64,000 nucleotides of DNA from assembly GCA_035517775.1 (NCBI GenBank), contig DATIYF010000017.1, positions 43,937 through 107,936 of the forward strand, in the 5' to 3' direction. The number at the start of each line of letters is the position of its first letter. Positions within the stretch are counted from its first letter, which is position 1. Source of the DNA: DATIYF01 sp035517775 (lineage in GTDB: Bacteria > Acidobacteriota > Terriglobia > Terriglobales > Acidobacteriaceae). Below, piece by piece: positions 8,017 to 16,184 of the stretch. The notes beneath the pieces were generated by a model. That model did not search any database. It was not told the DNA's origin and was given only the letters and a program-made list of their open reading frames with translations. Position numbers and translations under genes: made by a program.

Positions 8017-11000
8017 ATGATTTCCCGAAGCGCTCTGCTGATCGTCATTCTGTCGCTCGCCGGTATTTTTGCCGCTGGCCCGCAAGCCGCCAAGCCCGCC
8101 GACCCCGCCGAGGCCGCCCGCCTTAACAACCTGGGCACGGCTTACATGAACCAGCAGCTTTTCGAGAAGGCGCTGAAAGCTTTCCAGGACGCTGCTGCGG
8201 CCGACCCAAAGCTGGAAATTGCGCAACTGAACCAGGGAATCGCTCTGCTCAATCTAGGCAAGATCGAGCCGGCCAAGGCGATTCTTGAGGCCGCTGTCAA
8301 AGCTTCTCCCGGCGATCCGCACGCCTGGTACAACCTGGCCATGCTTTACAAAAACACCAGCGCCACAGAGGCCGCGGAGAGCGCCTTCCAGCGCGTACTC
8401 GCCATTGACCCCAATGACGCTGACACCTGGTACTTCCTGGGAACCGTCTTTTCCCAGCTGCGCCAGTTTCCCCAGGCGATTGACGGCTTCCATCATGCCC
8501 TCGCCTTGAATCCGCTGCACGCCTCTGCCGAGTTCGGTCTCGCTCGCGCCTTGCAGCAATCCGGCGACGCCACCCAGGCTCGCGAGCATCTGCAACGCTT
8601 CCAGCACATCACGCAAGACAAATTGGGTTCGCCCATCAGCCTGGCCTACGGCGAGCAAGGCAAGTATTCGCTCGCCGAGCAATCGCCCCTGGCGCCGCAG
8701 AGAGTCCTGCCCGAGATTCCTGTCAAGTTCATAGATGTCACGCGTGAGAGCGGACTGGCGACTGCAGCAGCTCCTTCCTCAGGTTTTGACTTTACCTACC
8801 TCGGCCCCGGCGCCTGCTTCCTGGATTATGACGGCGACGGCTCGATTGATATTTTTCTTCCCGGCGGCGGGTCGCAGGGAGGCATGTCTCTCTATCGCAA
8901 TCTGGGCAACGGCAAGTTCGAAGATGTGACCAGGCAGGCCGGACTCGATCCTTCCCTTCATGGCCTGGGATGCGCTGCCGGCGACTATGACAACGACGGC
9001 TTTCCCGACCTTGCCGTAACTGCAGAAAGCCGCATTTTTCTCTTTCACAACGAAAAAAATGGCAGCTTCAAGGATGTTTCCGGGCAAGCGGGGGTAATTC
9101 CTGCCGGCGCGTCTTCCGCGAAATCTGAAGTCGAAGCTGTCGGCGTTACATTTGTTGACTACGACCATGATGGCGATCTCGATTTATATGTGACCAGGTC
9201 CGCCCCAGCTAAGTACCGGGCGTCCTCGGGCCACACGGGTTACAACATCATGTGGCGCAACAACGGCAATGGCACGTTCACCGACGTGACCGATTCCGCC
9301 GGCTTGTCGGGCAACAGTTCGAGCGTCGCCGCCGTGGGCACGGACTTCAACAACGACCGCGCGGTTGATCTGGTGGTGACGGGTTGGCCCAAGGGAACTA
9401 CGCTCTTCGAGAATCCGCGCGAGGGCACTTTCAGGCAGGCGGAGCTCTGGCCTGCCCACTCGCCCTCGCAAGCCCGGGGCGTTGCTCTGCTTGATTTCGA
9501 TCACGATGGCTGGATGGACCTTGCCATCACCAGCGAAGACGCGCCCGCTCTCACTCTTTGGCGTAACCACCAGGGCACGAGCTTCGAGCCGGCAAGCCTG
9601 CCCGATCCCCACTGGCTCCGCGCCTTTGGAGTTGCCGCTTTCGACTACGACAATGACGGCTGGGTGGATCTTGTCGCGGTTGGCGAGACGAAGGAAGGCA
9701 AAGGCGAAGCCCACCTGTTCCGAAATCTCGGCCGCGGCGGATTCAAAGACGTCACTGCCGAGGTCGGCCTCGACAAGATCAAATTGCAGGACCCTCGCGC
9801 CATCATCACCGGCGACTTGGACAATGACGGCGCCACCGATCTGCTCATCACGCAGAGCCGGGGTCCGACCGTGCTTCTGCGCAACCAAGGCGGCAACAAG
9901 AACCACTGGCTTCGCCTGGCGCTGACAGGCCTCAACGACAACAAGAGCGCCATCGGCACGAAAGTGGAAGTCTTCTCCGACGGCATTCGGCAGAAGTTTG
10001 AGGTCGCCGGTTCCTCCGGCTATCTCGGCGCGAACTCGCCGTATTTGACCATCGGCCTCGGCCAGGCCAGCCAGGCTGAGATCCTCCGCATGCTCTGGCC
10101 CTCCGGCGTTCTGGAAGATGAAGTCGAAGTCGCCGGCCTGCGCCAACAGTCTTTCACTGAACTCGACCGCCGCGGCAGCTCCTGCCCCACATTATTTGCC
10201 TGGAACGGCGAGCGCTACGAGCTCGTCGGCGACATGTTGGGCGCCGGCGTCGTGGGTCACTGGATCGGCCCCCACCAGCGCGACATTCCCCGCCCCGTCG
10301 AATACATGAAGATCAATCGTGGCGCCATCCGCGAGAAAAATGGAAAGCTCAGCTTCCGCTTCATGGAGCCTCTCGAAGAAGCTGTTTATCTCGACCAGGT
10401 AAACCTGCTCGCCGTGGACCATCCTGCCGGCCTCGACGTCTATCCCAACGAATACTTCGCCGACAATCCGCCTTATCCGGAATTCAAAGTCATTCTCAGC
10501 CGCAATGCCCGTCCCCCCGCGGGTGCCTGGGATGGCGCCGGCCACAACGTCTTGCCTGACCTTCTTGCCCATCGCTACATCGGCGGCTTCGACCTGTTGC
10601 CCTTCAAGGGATTCACCAAACTCCACAGTCTTGAGCTCGATCTCGGCCAGCCTTACGATCGCGGCCCGCTCTGGCTGCTCATGCACGGCGAAATCGAATA
10701 CTTCACCGCCACGGGAATGTATGCCGCCTGGCAATCCGGCCTCGAGCCCATCTCGCCCTATGTGGAAGCGCTAGGCGCAGATGGAAAATGGCGGAAGGTC
10801 GTCAACGACCTCGGTTTCCCCGCCGGCGGACCACGCACCATGACCGCCGACCTTACCGGCAAGCTGCCGCGCGGCACGCGGCGCATCCGCATCTGGACCA
10901 ATCTGCAGATTTACTGGGATAGCATTCTGATTGACCGCGCCAGCCAGAAGCTGCCCGTTCGCCTGACCCCGCTTCCGCTCACCCACGCCCAGCTTGACTT

Positions 11001-11469
11001 TCACGGTTTCCCGCTGAAAATCGAAGGCCACCCTCCCGGCAATGTCAAATACATTTATGAGCAGGCCAGCGCCACCGGCCCCTACACCCGCCCGGCAGGA
11101 CTCTACACTCGCTATGGCAATGTGCTGCCGCTTCTGACCGCCCGCGACGACCGCATGGCCGTTTTCGGCTCCGGGGATGAAGTTGCCTTGGAGTTCGATC
11201 CTGCACATCTTCCCGCGCTGCCCAGCGGCTGGGTGCGCGACTACTTCTTCGCCGCCCACGGATATGAAAAAGATATGGACTTCTACGCCGCCGAGGGAGA
11301 AACCGTGCGCCCGCTGCCCTTCCGCAAGATGACCGGTTATCCTTATCCCGCGCGCGAGAGCTTTCCGCTCACGAGTTCTTACCTCGACTATGTTCTTAAC
11401 TACAACACCCGCTACATGTCGGGCAAAGAGGCGCGAGGATACTCCTTCGACTATCCTTCCGCAAAATAG
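8017..11469 (+). CDS. TPR / FG-GAP / ASPIC-UnbV protein with large uncharacterised C-terminal domain
   Basis: A 1150-residue exported protein. The parts in order are: signal peptide (about 1-25), four to five TPRs (about 30-205), an FG-GAP propeller with seven Asp-rich loops such as DYDGDGSIDIFL and DLDNDGATDLLI (about 245-620), a UnbV-like segment (about 628-702), then about 430 residues opening with FAWNGERYELVGDMLGAGV that I cannot assign to a family. I chose the ATG at 8017 because an upstream ATG at 7960 would translate a dispersed intergenic repeat. It is the third gene of the unit with the pentahaem cytochrome and shares its TPR and FG-GAP modules with the other two genes. Confidence 0.87.
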   Translation: MISRSALLIVILSLAGIFAAGPQAAKPADPAEAARLNNLGTAYMNQQLFEKALKAFQDAAAADPKLEIAQLNQGIALLNLGKIEPAKAILEAAVKASPGDPHAWYNLAMLYKNTSATEAAESAFQRVLAIDPNDADTWYFLGTVFSQLRQFPQAIDGFHHALALNPLHASAEFGLARALQQSGDATQAREHLQRFQHITQDKLGSPISLAYGEQGKYSLAEQSPLAPQRVLPEIPVKFIDVTRESGLATAAAPSSGFDFTYLGPGACFLDYDGDGSIDIFLPGGGSQGGMSLYRNLGNGKFEDVTRQAGLDPSLHGLGCAAGDYDNDGFPDLAVTAESRIFLFHNEKNGSFKDVSGQAGVIPAGASSAKSEVEAVGVTFVDYDHDGDLDLYVTRSAPAKYRASSGHTGYNIMWRNNGNGTFTDVTDSAGLSGNSSSVAAVGTDFNNDRAVDLVVTGWPKGTTLFENPREGTFRQAELWPAHSPSQARGVALLDFDHDGWMDLAITSEDAPALTLWRNHQGTSFEPASLPDPHWLRAFGVAAFDYDNDGWVDLVAVGETKEGKGEAHLFRNLGRGGFKDVTAEVGLDKIKLQDPRAIITGDLDNDGATDLLITQSRGPTVLLRNQGGNKNHWLRLALTGLNDNKSAIGTKVEVFSDGIRQKFEVAGSSGYLGANSPYLTIGLGQASQAEILRMLWPSGVLEDEVEVAGLRQQSFTELDRRGSSCPTLFAWNGERYELVGDMLGAGVVGHWIGPHQRDIPRPVEYMKINRGAIREKNGKLSFRFMEPLEEAVYLDQVNLLAVDHPAGLDVYPNEYFADNPPYPEFKVILSRNARPPAGAWDGAGHNVLPDLLAHRYIGGFDLLPFKGFTKLHSLELDLGQPYDRGPLWLLMHGEIEYFTATGMYAAWQSGLEPISPYVEALGADGKWRKVVNDLGFPAGGPRTMTADLTGKLPRGTRRIRIWTNLQIYWDSILIDRASQKLPVRLTPLPLTHAQLDFHGFPLKIEGHPPGNVKYIYEQASATGPYTRPAGLYTRYGNVLPLLTARDDRMAVFGSGDEVALEFDPAHLPALPSGWVRDYFFAAHGYEKDMDFYAAEGETVRPLPFRKMTGYPYPARESFPLTSSYLDYVLNYNTRYMSGKEARGYSFDYPSAK

Positions 11470-11556
11470 GCCTTCCTTGTGGTTCCTTCATTCTTTCTTA
11501 CGGAATCGTTTTAACATTGACAATTTCCCGTCCCCCATAATCCAATAACCGGACGC

Positions 11557-12909
11557 ATGGAAACCCAAACCGCGTCGTCCCCGGCTCCGCGCCTTCGCCG
11601 TTCGCTCACTCTTTCGGATCTCATTCTCTACGGCGTCATCGTCATTCAGCCGGTGGCGCCCATGTCGGTCTTCGGCGTGCTCAGCGAGCGCGGCCGCGGC
11701 CACGTGGTCACCACCATTCTGATTGCAATGATCGCCATGCTCTTCACCGCCATCAGTTACGGCCGCATGGCGCGCGTCTATCCCAGCGCCGGCTCCGCCT
11801 TCACTTACGTCGGCCAGGAGATCAACCCCGCCCTCGGCTACGTCACCGGCTGGAGCATGGTCATGGATTACATGCTCAACCCCCTGATCTGCATCATCTG
11901 GTGCAGCGGCCAGGCGCACGTTTTCGCGCCCGGCATTCCCTACTGGGGCTGGGCGATCTTCTTCGGGGTGGTCTTCACCGCTCTCAATATTCAGGGAGTC
12001 AAGACCTCGGCCCGCGTAAACTCGGGGCTGGCGGTGGGCATGGGCGTGGTCATCACCATCTTCTTTGTCGCCGCCGCGCGCTACATTTTTGGCCATCCTC
12101 ATGACGGTGCGGCTTTTTTCACGCGCCCTTTTTACGATCCCCAGATGTTCGACGCTCGCGCCGTGCTCGGCGGTACGTCACTTGCCGTCCTCACCTACAT
12201 CGGTTTCGATGGCATCTCTACTCTCTCCGAAGAGGCGGAGAACCCTCGCCGCAACATTCTGCTCGCCACTGTGCTCACCTGCCTGACCATCGGAATTCTT
12301 TCCGCCATCGAGGTCTACGTCGCACAGCTTCTGTGGCCGGCCTCGCAACCCTTCCCGAACGTGGATACCGCCTTTACCTTCGTGGCCGGGCGCGCCTGGC
12401 CGCCGCTGTTCGCCATCGTCGGCTTCACGCTGCTGGTGGCCAACTTCGGCTCGGGCATGGGCGCGCAACTCGGCGCGGCCCGCCTGCTCTATGGCATGGG
12501 CCGCAGCGGCGCCCTGCCGCGCTCATTTTTCGGAGTGGTGGACCCTAAACGGCATGTGCCCCGCAACAATGTGATCTTCGTTGGCGCTATCGCTCTGGCG
12601 GGGGCGTTTCTCATCACTTACGGCCTGGGGGCTGAGATGCTCAACTTCGGCGCGCTCATCGCCTTCATGGGGGTCAACGCCGCTGCTTTCGTCCACTACT
12701 TTCTTCGTGGCGCGGAAAAGAAAATTACCCACCTCGTGCCGCCGGTCGCCGGATTTCTCATTTGCCTGCTGCTCTGGCTGAACCTCAGCCGTCCCGCTAA
12801 AATCGCCGGCGTCATCTGGATGGCCGCGGGCATCGCCTTCGGCGCCTGGAAGACTCGCGGCTTCCGCGGCGATCTGGTGAATTTCGATTTGCCGCCTGAA
12901 GAAGTCTGA
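11557..12909 (+). CDS. APC-superfamily amino acid permease
   Basis: A 450-residue inner-membrane transporter with about 12 hydrophobic helices. The first helix carries the APC substrate-site motif region (LTLSDLILYGVIVIQPVAPMS) and helix 6 has the unwound stretch VLTYIGFDGISTLSEEAENPRR, typical of APC family members. It probably imports an amino acid or similar amine in symport. It lies 87 bp after the UnbV gene; a TTGACA at 11517-11522 upstream could be a -35 box but has no well-spaced -10. The substrate is unknown. Confidence 0.92.
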   Translation: METQTASSPAPRLRRSLTLSDLILYGVIVIQPVAPMSVFGVLSERGRGHVVTTILIAMIAMLFTAISYGRMARVYPSAGSAFTYVGQEINPALGYVTGWSMVMDYMLNPLICIIWCSGQAHVFAPGIPYWGWAIFFGVVFTALNIQGVKTSARVNSGLAVGMGVVITIFFVAAARYIFGHPHDGAAFFTRPFYDPQMFDARAVLGGTSLAVLTYIGFDGISTLSEEAENPRRNILLATVLTCLTIGILSAIEVYVAQLLWPASQPFPNVDTAFTFVAGRAWPPLFAIVGFTLLVANFGSGMGAQLGAARLLYGMGRSGALPRSFFGVVDPKRHVPRNNVIFVGAIALAGAFLITYGLGAEMLNFGALIAFMGVNAAAFVHYFLRGAEKKITHLVPPVAGFLICLLLWLNLSRPAKIAGVIWMAAGIAFGAWKTRGFRGDLVNFDLPPEEV

Positions 12910-12969
12910 CCCGGGAGGGCGCGGCCGGGAGGGCCCGACTTCAGCCGGGCCAACAACAAACCCCGAACA

Positions 12970-13015
12970 AGCTGTCATTCCGAGCGCAGCAGAAATCTGC
13001 TTTCCTTGCGCAAAT
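12970..13015. repeat. Dispersed gtcattccgagcg-type repeat
   Basis: Contains tgtcattccgagcgcagcag followed by aaatctgcttt, a copy of an intergenic repeat type recurring in acidobacterial genomes. A short hairpin (ggcccgacttcagccgggcc, 12931-12950) lies just before it, after the permease gene. Confidence 0.6.
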
Positions 13016-13046
13016 GCCACTTCAATCGCCAATCAGCGATCCTCTC

Positions 13047-15785
13047 TCACTCCACATTCCACCCGCTTACCTCGACCACTGGCTTCGCCCCGCGTAGCGC
13101 AGCAGCGCTATAGGTTGCCGTGATCACCCGCTTCTCTCCCGGCAGCAGCGAGAAATAATTGTCCTGCCAGATCACGGGCAAAATCTCTTCTCCCTTCTTG
13201 CCCGTCATCCACAAGTAGGTGGTTTGGTTTCCGCTGGCGAGCGGCAGCATGCTCTCATCGGCGCCCCGATCCACTTTCAGCCGCACCAGAAACGCCAGGC
13301 TCGCGCCCGGGTTCTCTACCGTCACCTGCGTGACCCCATCATCCCCCTGCCGTTCCGTGCGGCTGCTGACCTTCAACTTCACCTTGGGCAGCTGCGAGAG
13401 CGCCGTAAAATCCGCGTAAGCAGTAACCGGCGTCATGTACCAGGTGGATTTCGCCCAATCCAGTGTCTCCGGCTTAGTGGAGAGCCAGTAGAAATTCGAT
13501 CCCACCAGCTTGCCGCTCGCGTCGTTCAGCCGCAGCGCCAGAAAATAGGTGGAACTCAAATCCGCAATCTCCGGCAAAACGAAAATCCTGCTGCTGCTGT
13601 CGGCCGGCGCGTCGAGCTCCGCCTCCCTGGAAAACTTCTCCGTCATATCCAGGTTGTAAACCTTTGCCGTCAGCTTCAATTCTTTGGCGTCTTCGTACTG
13701 GCTGCTCACCACCCAGATGGCATGATCGTCGTAACCATAGAGCGGATGCAGTGCCTCCATTGCCTTCTTCGCGCCGAAATAGCCCCCGCCCGGCCGCAGA
13801 TAGAAGTCATACAAATGCCAGATCAGCGACGGCCAGGCATTGTTCAGCATCCACTGGATTACGCCCGTCGAGGTGTACTTGTTGCGGCTGTAGGCCTCGT
13901 ACATGGCGCGCACGCCTTCGTAAGTCATCGCCTGCGACTTCATGGCGAAATCCGGCGCGCTCTGCGCCTGGCCGTAGCGGGCGTTCAGGGCATCAGCAAA
14001 GACGTGGATGTCTTTGAAGGCTCCCCCGCCGGCATGAAAGTTCCACCAGTCGTCAATCGGCCACAGGTGCTCCTTGCCCAGCATTGTCTCCAGGCTTTCG
14101 ACCGGCGGCACCGCCGGCCCCATGCTGGTTTCGGTATTAAAGCCATAGCCGCCGCCGCACCCGCCCAGGTTGCAGGTATCCTGCGGATGCGAGCCCATCG
14201 CATCCTCTTCCCAATAGTCCGGCGGCACGTAGCCGTAGGGTCCGGTCATCTTCACCCCACTGTTTCCTGTCACCGAGGTAGGCTTGGCCGTGGCCGAGGA
14301 AATCGTCGGGTTCGGCCACATCAGTTCTTTCTCCACGTTCAAATACGTCTGCTCCACATCCGGCGGCGGCGGATTGTCGCTTCCGTTCAGCCATACCAGC
14401 AGGCTGGGATGACCACGCAGCCGGTAAATCTGGTCCCGCAGCGACTGCTCCGCAATCTTGAAATCGGCCGGCTTCCAGTTCGGCCAGTGCTCCCAGTGCG
14501 AGCAGCAGACCCAGCCCGCCATCACCAGAATTCCTTCGCGGTCGGCAGTGTTGAAAAATTCCTTCCGCTCCAGGGTGCCCTCCAGGCGAATCGTGTTCAG
14601 TCCCATGTCCTCCACGTAGCGGAATTCCTCCTGCATGCGCCGGGAGTTTTCACGCAGCAGCATGTCCGGCGCCCATCCCCCGCCGCGGATCAGAATCTTC
14701 TTCCCGTTGATGGAGAACAGCCGGTGGGTGTTGGCATCGAGCTCTGAGGTGATTTCCCGAATGCCGAATTGCGTCTCGGAGCGGTCCGAGACCGCGCCCT
14801 CCGCATCCACTTCCAGGTTGAGCCTGTAAAGCTCCGGCTTGCCCATCTGCGCCGGCCACCACAGCCGCGGATGGCTTACATTGAGCTGAGGAAATTGCTC
14901 CGGCGTAAAGCTCACATCCTTCGCCTCGCCGGGCGCCAGCGCGATCTCCTGCGAGAACTGAATGTCGCCAAGCGCGCCTTTCAGGGTGCCTTTCACGGTC
15001 TGGTCCGTACCGTTCTTGAGCAGCGCGGTGACCGTCAGGTGCGCCTCATCATTCGCCGGTGAATCCACCTTGGAAATCACCGCCGGATAGCGCAGCGCCA
15101 CTGGCCCGCTGGCCACGATCTCGACCGCCCGCCACAGTCCCATGTTCTTGTCCGGCGGCGCCGGGTTCCAATCCACAAAATTGGTCGCAAGATCATCAGG
15201 CAGCGGTGAAAATACCTCGACTGCGAGCACATTGGCTTTTCCAACGGTCACAATATCGGTGATGTTGAATTCATACGTGCGCCAGGCCCCCGCGGCCTCG
15301 CCGATGTTCGCGATCTGCTTCCCGTTCAGCCAGATGTTGGCCCTATAGTTGATTCCGCCAAAGTCAAGCCAGATCACCTTGCCGTGGTCGCTTGCCGGCA
15401 GCTCGAACCTCTTCCGGTACCACCACGGCACCATGAACGGGCTGTCCTGGGCCATGGCGATGTTCGAAAAATTGGCCCCGATGGGATAGGTCACGCCGGG
15501 GAAGGAGCGCAAATTCATGCCGAAGTCAGGGTCGGGATAAACCTTGTCTTTCACCAGCGCCGCCAGCACGGTGGTGGGTACGCTGGCGGGATACCATCCC
15601 TCGGGCTGAAATGCGGCCGTCGAAATCGTCTCGCCTTTCTGCTCCACTTTGCAGGAAGACTGCAACTCCCACCCCTCGCCCAAGTTCAAAGAAGCCGCTG
15701 CCTGGGCGTGTTGGGCCGGTCTCTGGGCAAGGGCAGGGAAGCAAGCAAGAATCAGAAACAGCAGCGGCAGTTTGCGTTTGAGCAT
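13047..15785 (-). CDS. Glycoside hydrolase family 2, probable exo-beta-D-glucosaminidase
   Basis: A 912-residue secreted enzyme with a signal peptide ending near ALAQRPAQ. It has the GH2 order: jelly-roll sugar-binding domain, immunoglobulin-like domain, TIM barrel and C-terminal beta domains. The general acid is not the usual NE pair but D470 in LVWLNGSDNPPP, and the nucleophile is E552 in YGFNTETSMGP. That GSD ... NTETS pairing is typical of the exo-glucosaminidase (CsxA) branch, so it should cleave glucosamine from chitosan-like ends; beta-mannosidase is the alternative. The start has an AAGGAA upstream. A separate promoter with direct repeats lies upstream. Confidence 0.85.
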   Translation of the reverse strand: MLKRKLPLLFLILACFPALAQRPAQHAQAAASLNLGEGWELQSSCKVEQKGETISTAAFQPEGWYPASVPTTVLAALVKDKVYPDPDFGMNLRSFPGVTYPIGANFSNIAMAQDSPFMVPWWYRKRFELPASDHGKVIWLDFGGINYRANIWLNGKQIANIGEAAGAWRTYEFNITDIVTVGKANVLAVEVFSPLPDDLATNFVDWNPAPPDKNMGLWRAVEIVASGPVALRYPAVISKVDSPANDEAHLTVTALLKNGTDQTVKGTLKGALGDIQFSQEIALAPGEAKDVSFTPEQFPQLNVSHPRLWWPAQMGKPELYRLNLEVDAEGAVSDRSETQFGIREITSELDANTHRLFSINGKKILIRGGGWAPDMLLRENSRRMQEEFRYVEDMGLNTIRLEGTLERKEFFNTADREGILVMAGWVCCSHWEHWPNWKPADFKIAEQSLRDQIYRLRGHPSLLVWLNGSDNPPPPDVEQTYLNVEKELMWPNPTISSATAKPTSVTGNSGVKMTGPYGYVPPDYWEEDAMGSHPQDTCNLGGCGGGYGFNTETSMGPAVPPVESLETMLGKEHLWPIDDWWNFHAGGGAFKDIHVFADALNARYGQAQSAPDFAMKSQAMTYEGVRAMYEAYSRNKYTSTGVIQWMLNNAWPSLIWHLYDFYLRPGGGYFGAKKAMEALHPLYGYDDHAIWVVSSQYEDAKELKLTAKVYNLDMTEKFSREAELDAPADSSSRIFVLPEIADLSSTYFLALRLNDASGKLVGSNFYWLSTKPETLDWAKSTWYMTPVTAYADFTALSQLPKVKLKVSSRTERQGDDGVTQVTVENPGASLAFLVRLKVDRGADESMLPLASGNQTTYLWMTGKKGEEILPVIWQDNYFSLLPGEKRVITATYSAAALRGAKPVVEVSGWNVE

Positions 15786-15859
15786 AAGTGCATTCCTTGA
15801 AAGCTCGGTCTGGTTGTTCCTGACCTGGCGTCTGGTGGTCTTAGAAGGCCAGAATCATC

Positions 15860-15889
15860 AATTAATTCGTTTTAATGATTCGTTTCAAT
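15860..15889 (-). promoter_or_regulatory. Promoter and direct-repeat operator for the GH2 gene
   Basis: On the minus strand TTGAAA (15888-15883) and TTAATT (15865-15860) are separated by 17 bp. Two 12-mers, attcgttttaat (15865-15876) and attcgtttcaat (15878-15889), differ at one base and fill the promoter, so they look like a regulator site. The -10 match is weak. Confidence 0.45.
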
Positions 15890-16184
15890 TTACAAGACCG
15901 CTTGCGCCTTTTCCAAGTGTAATTGCGAATCTTCTCGCCGGGCGGTCACATTGTTGCCGGGCACGATGAATTTCGCTATCCCCAACCTTCGATAGCGGTT
16001 TGAGCAAAATGGGTCGTATCAGAGCATGGCCTTCAGCCATGCCGGGGAAGAGCAAGAAAACAATTCCCGCGCCCGTATGGCGTAGCCATCACGGCAAGCC
16101 GAGGCACGGGCAGGGCGCCTTTTCCGCCCGCCGCCGTAGTTTATAATCAACAGTTCTCCCGCCAACTCCTGGAGTGACGCAAAG
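15890..16184. other. Intergenic region between GH2 and peptidylprolyl isomerase genes
   Basis: Divergent spacer. It holds a small palindrome, gcatggccttcagccatgc (about 16024-16042), of a type common as dispersed repeats, and a perfect TATAAT at 16142-16147, 37 bases before the isomerase start. I see no coding sequence. Confidence 0.5.
16142..16147 (+). promoter_or_regulatory. -10 element of the peptidylprolyl isomerase gene
   Basis: Consensus TATAAT 37 bases upstream of the ATG at 16185. Only a weak -35 match, TTTTCC at 16120-16125, is visible with a 16-bp spacer. Confidence 0.45.
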
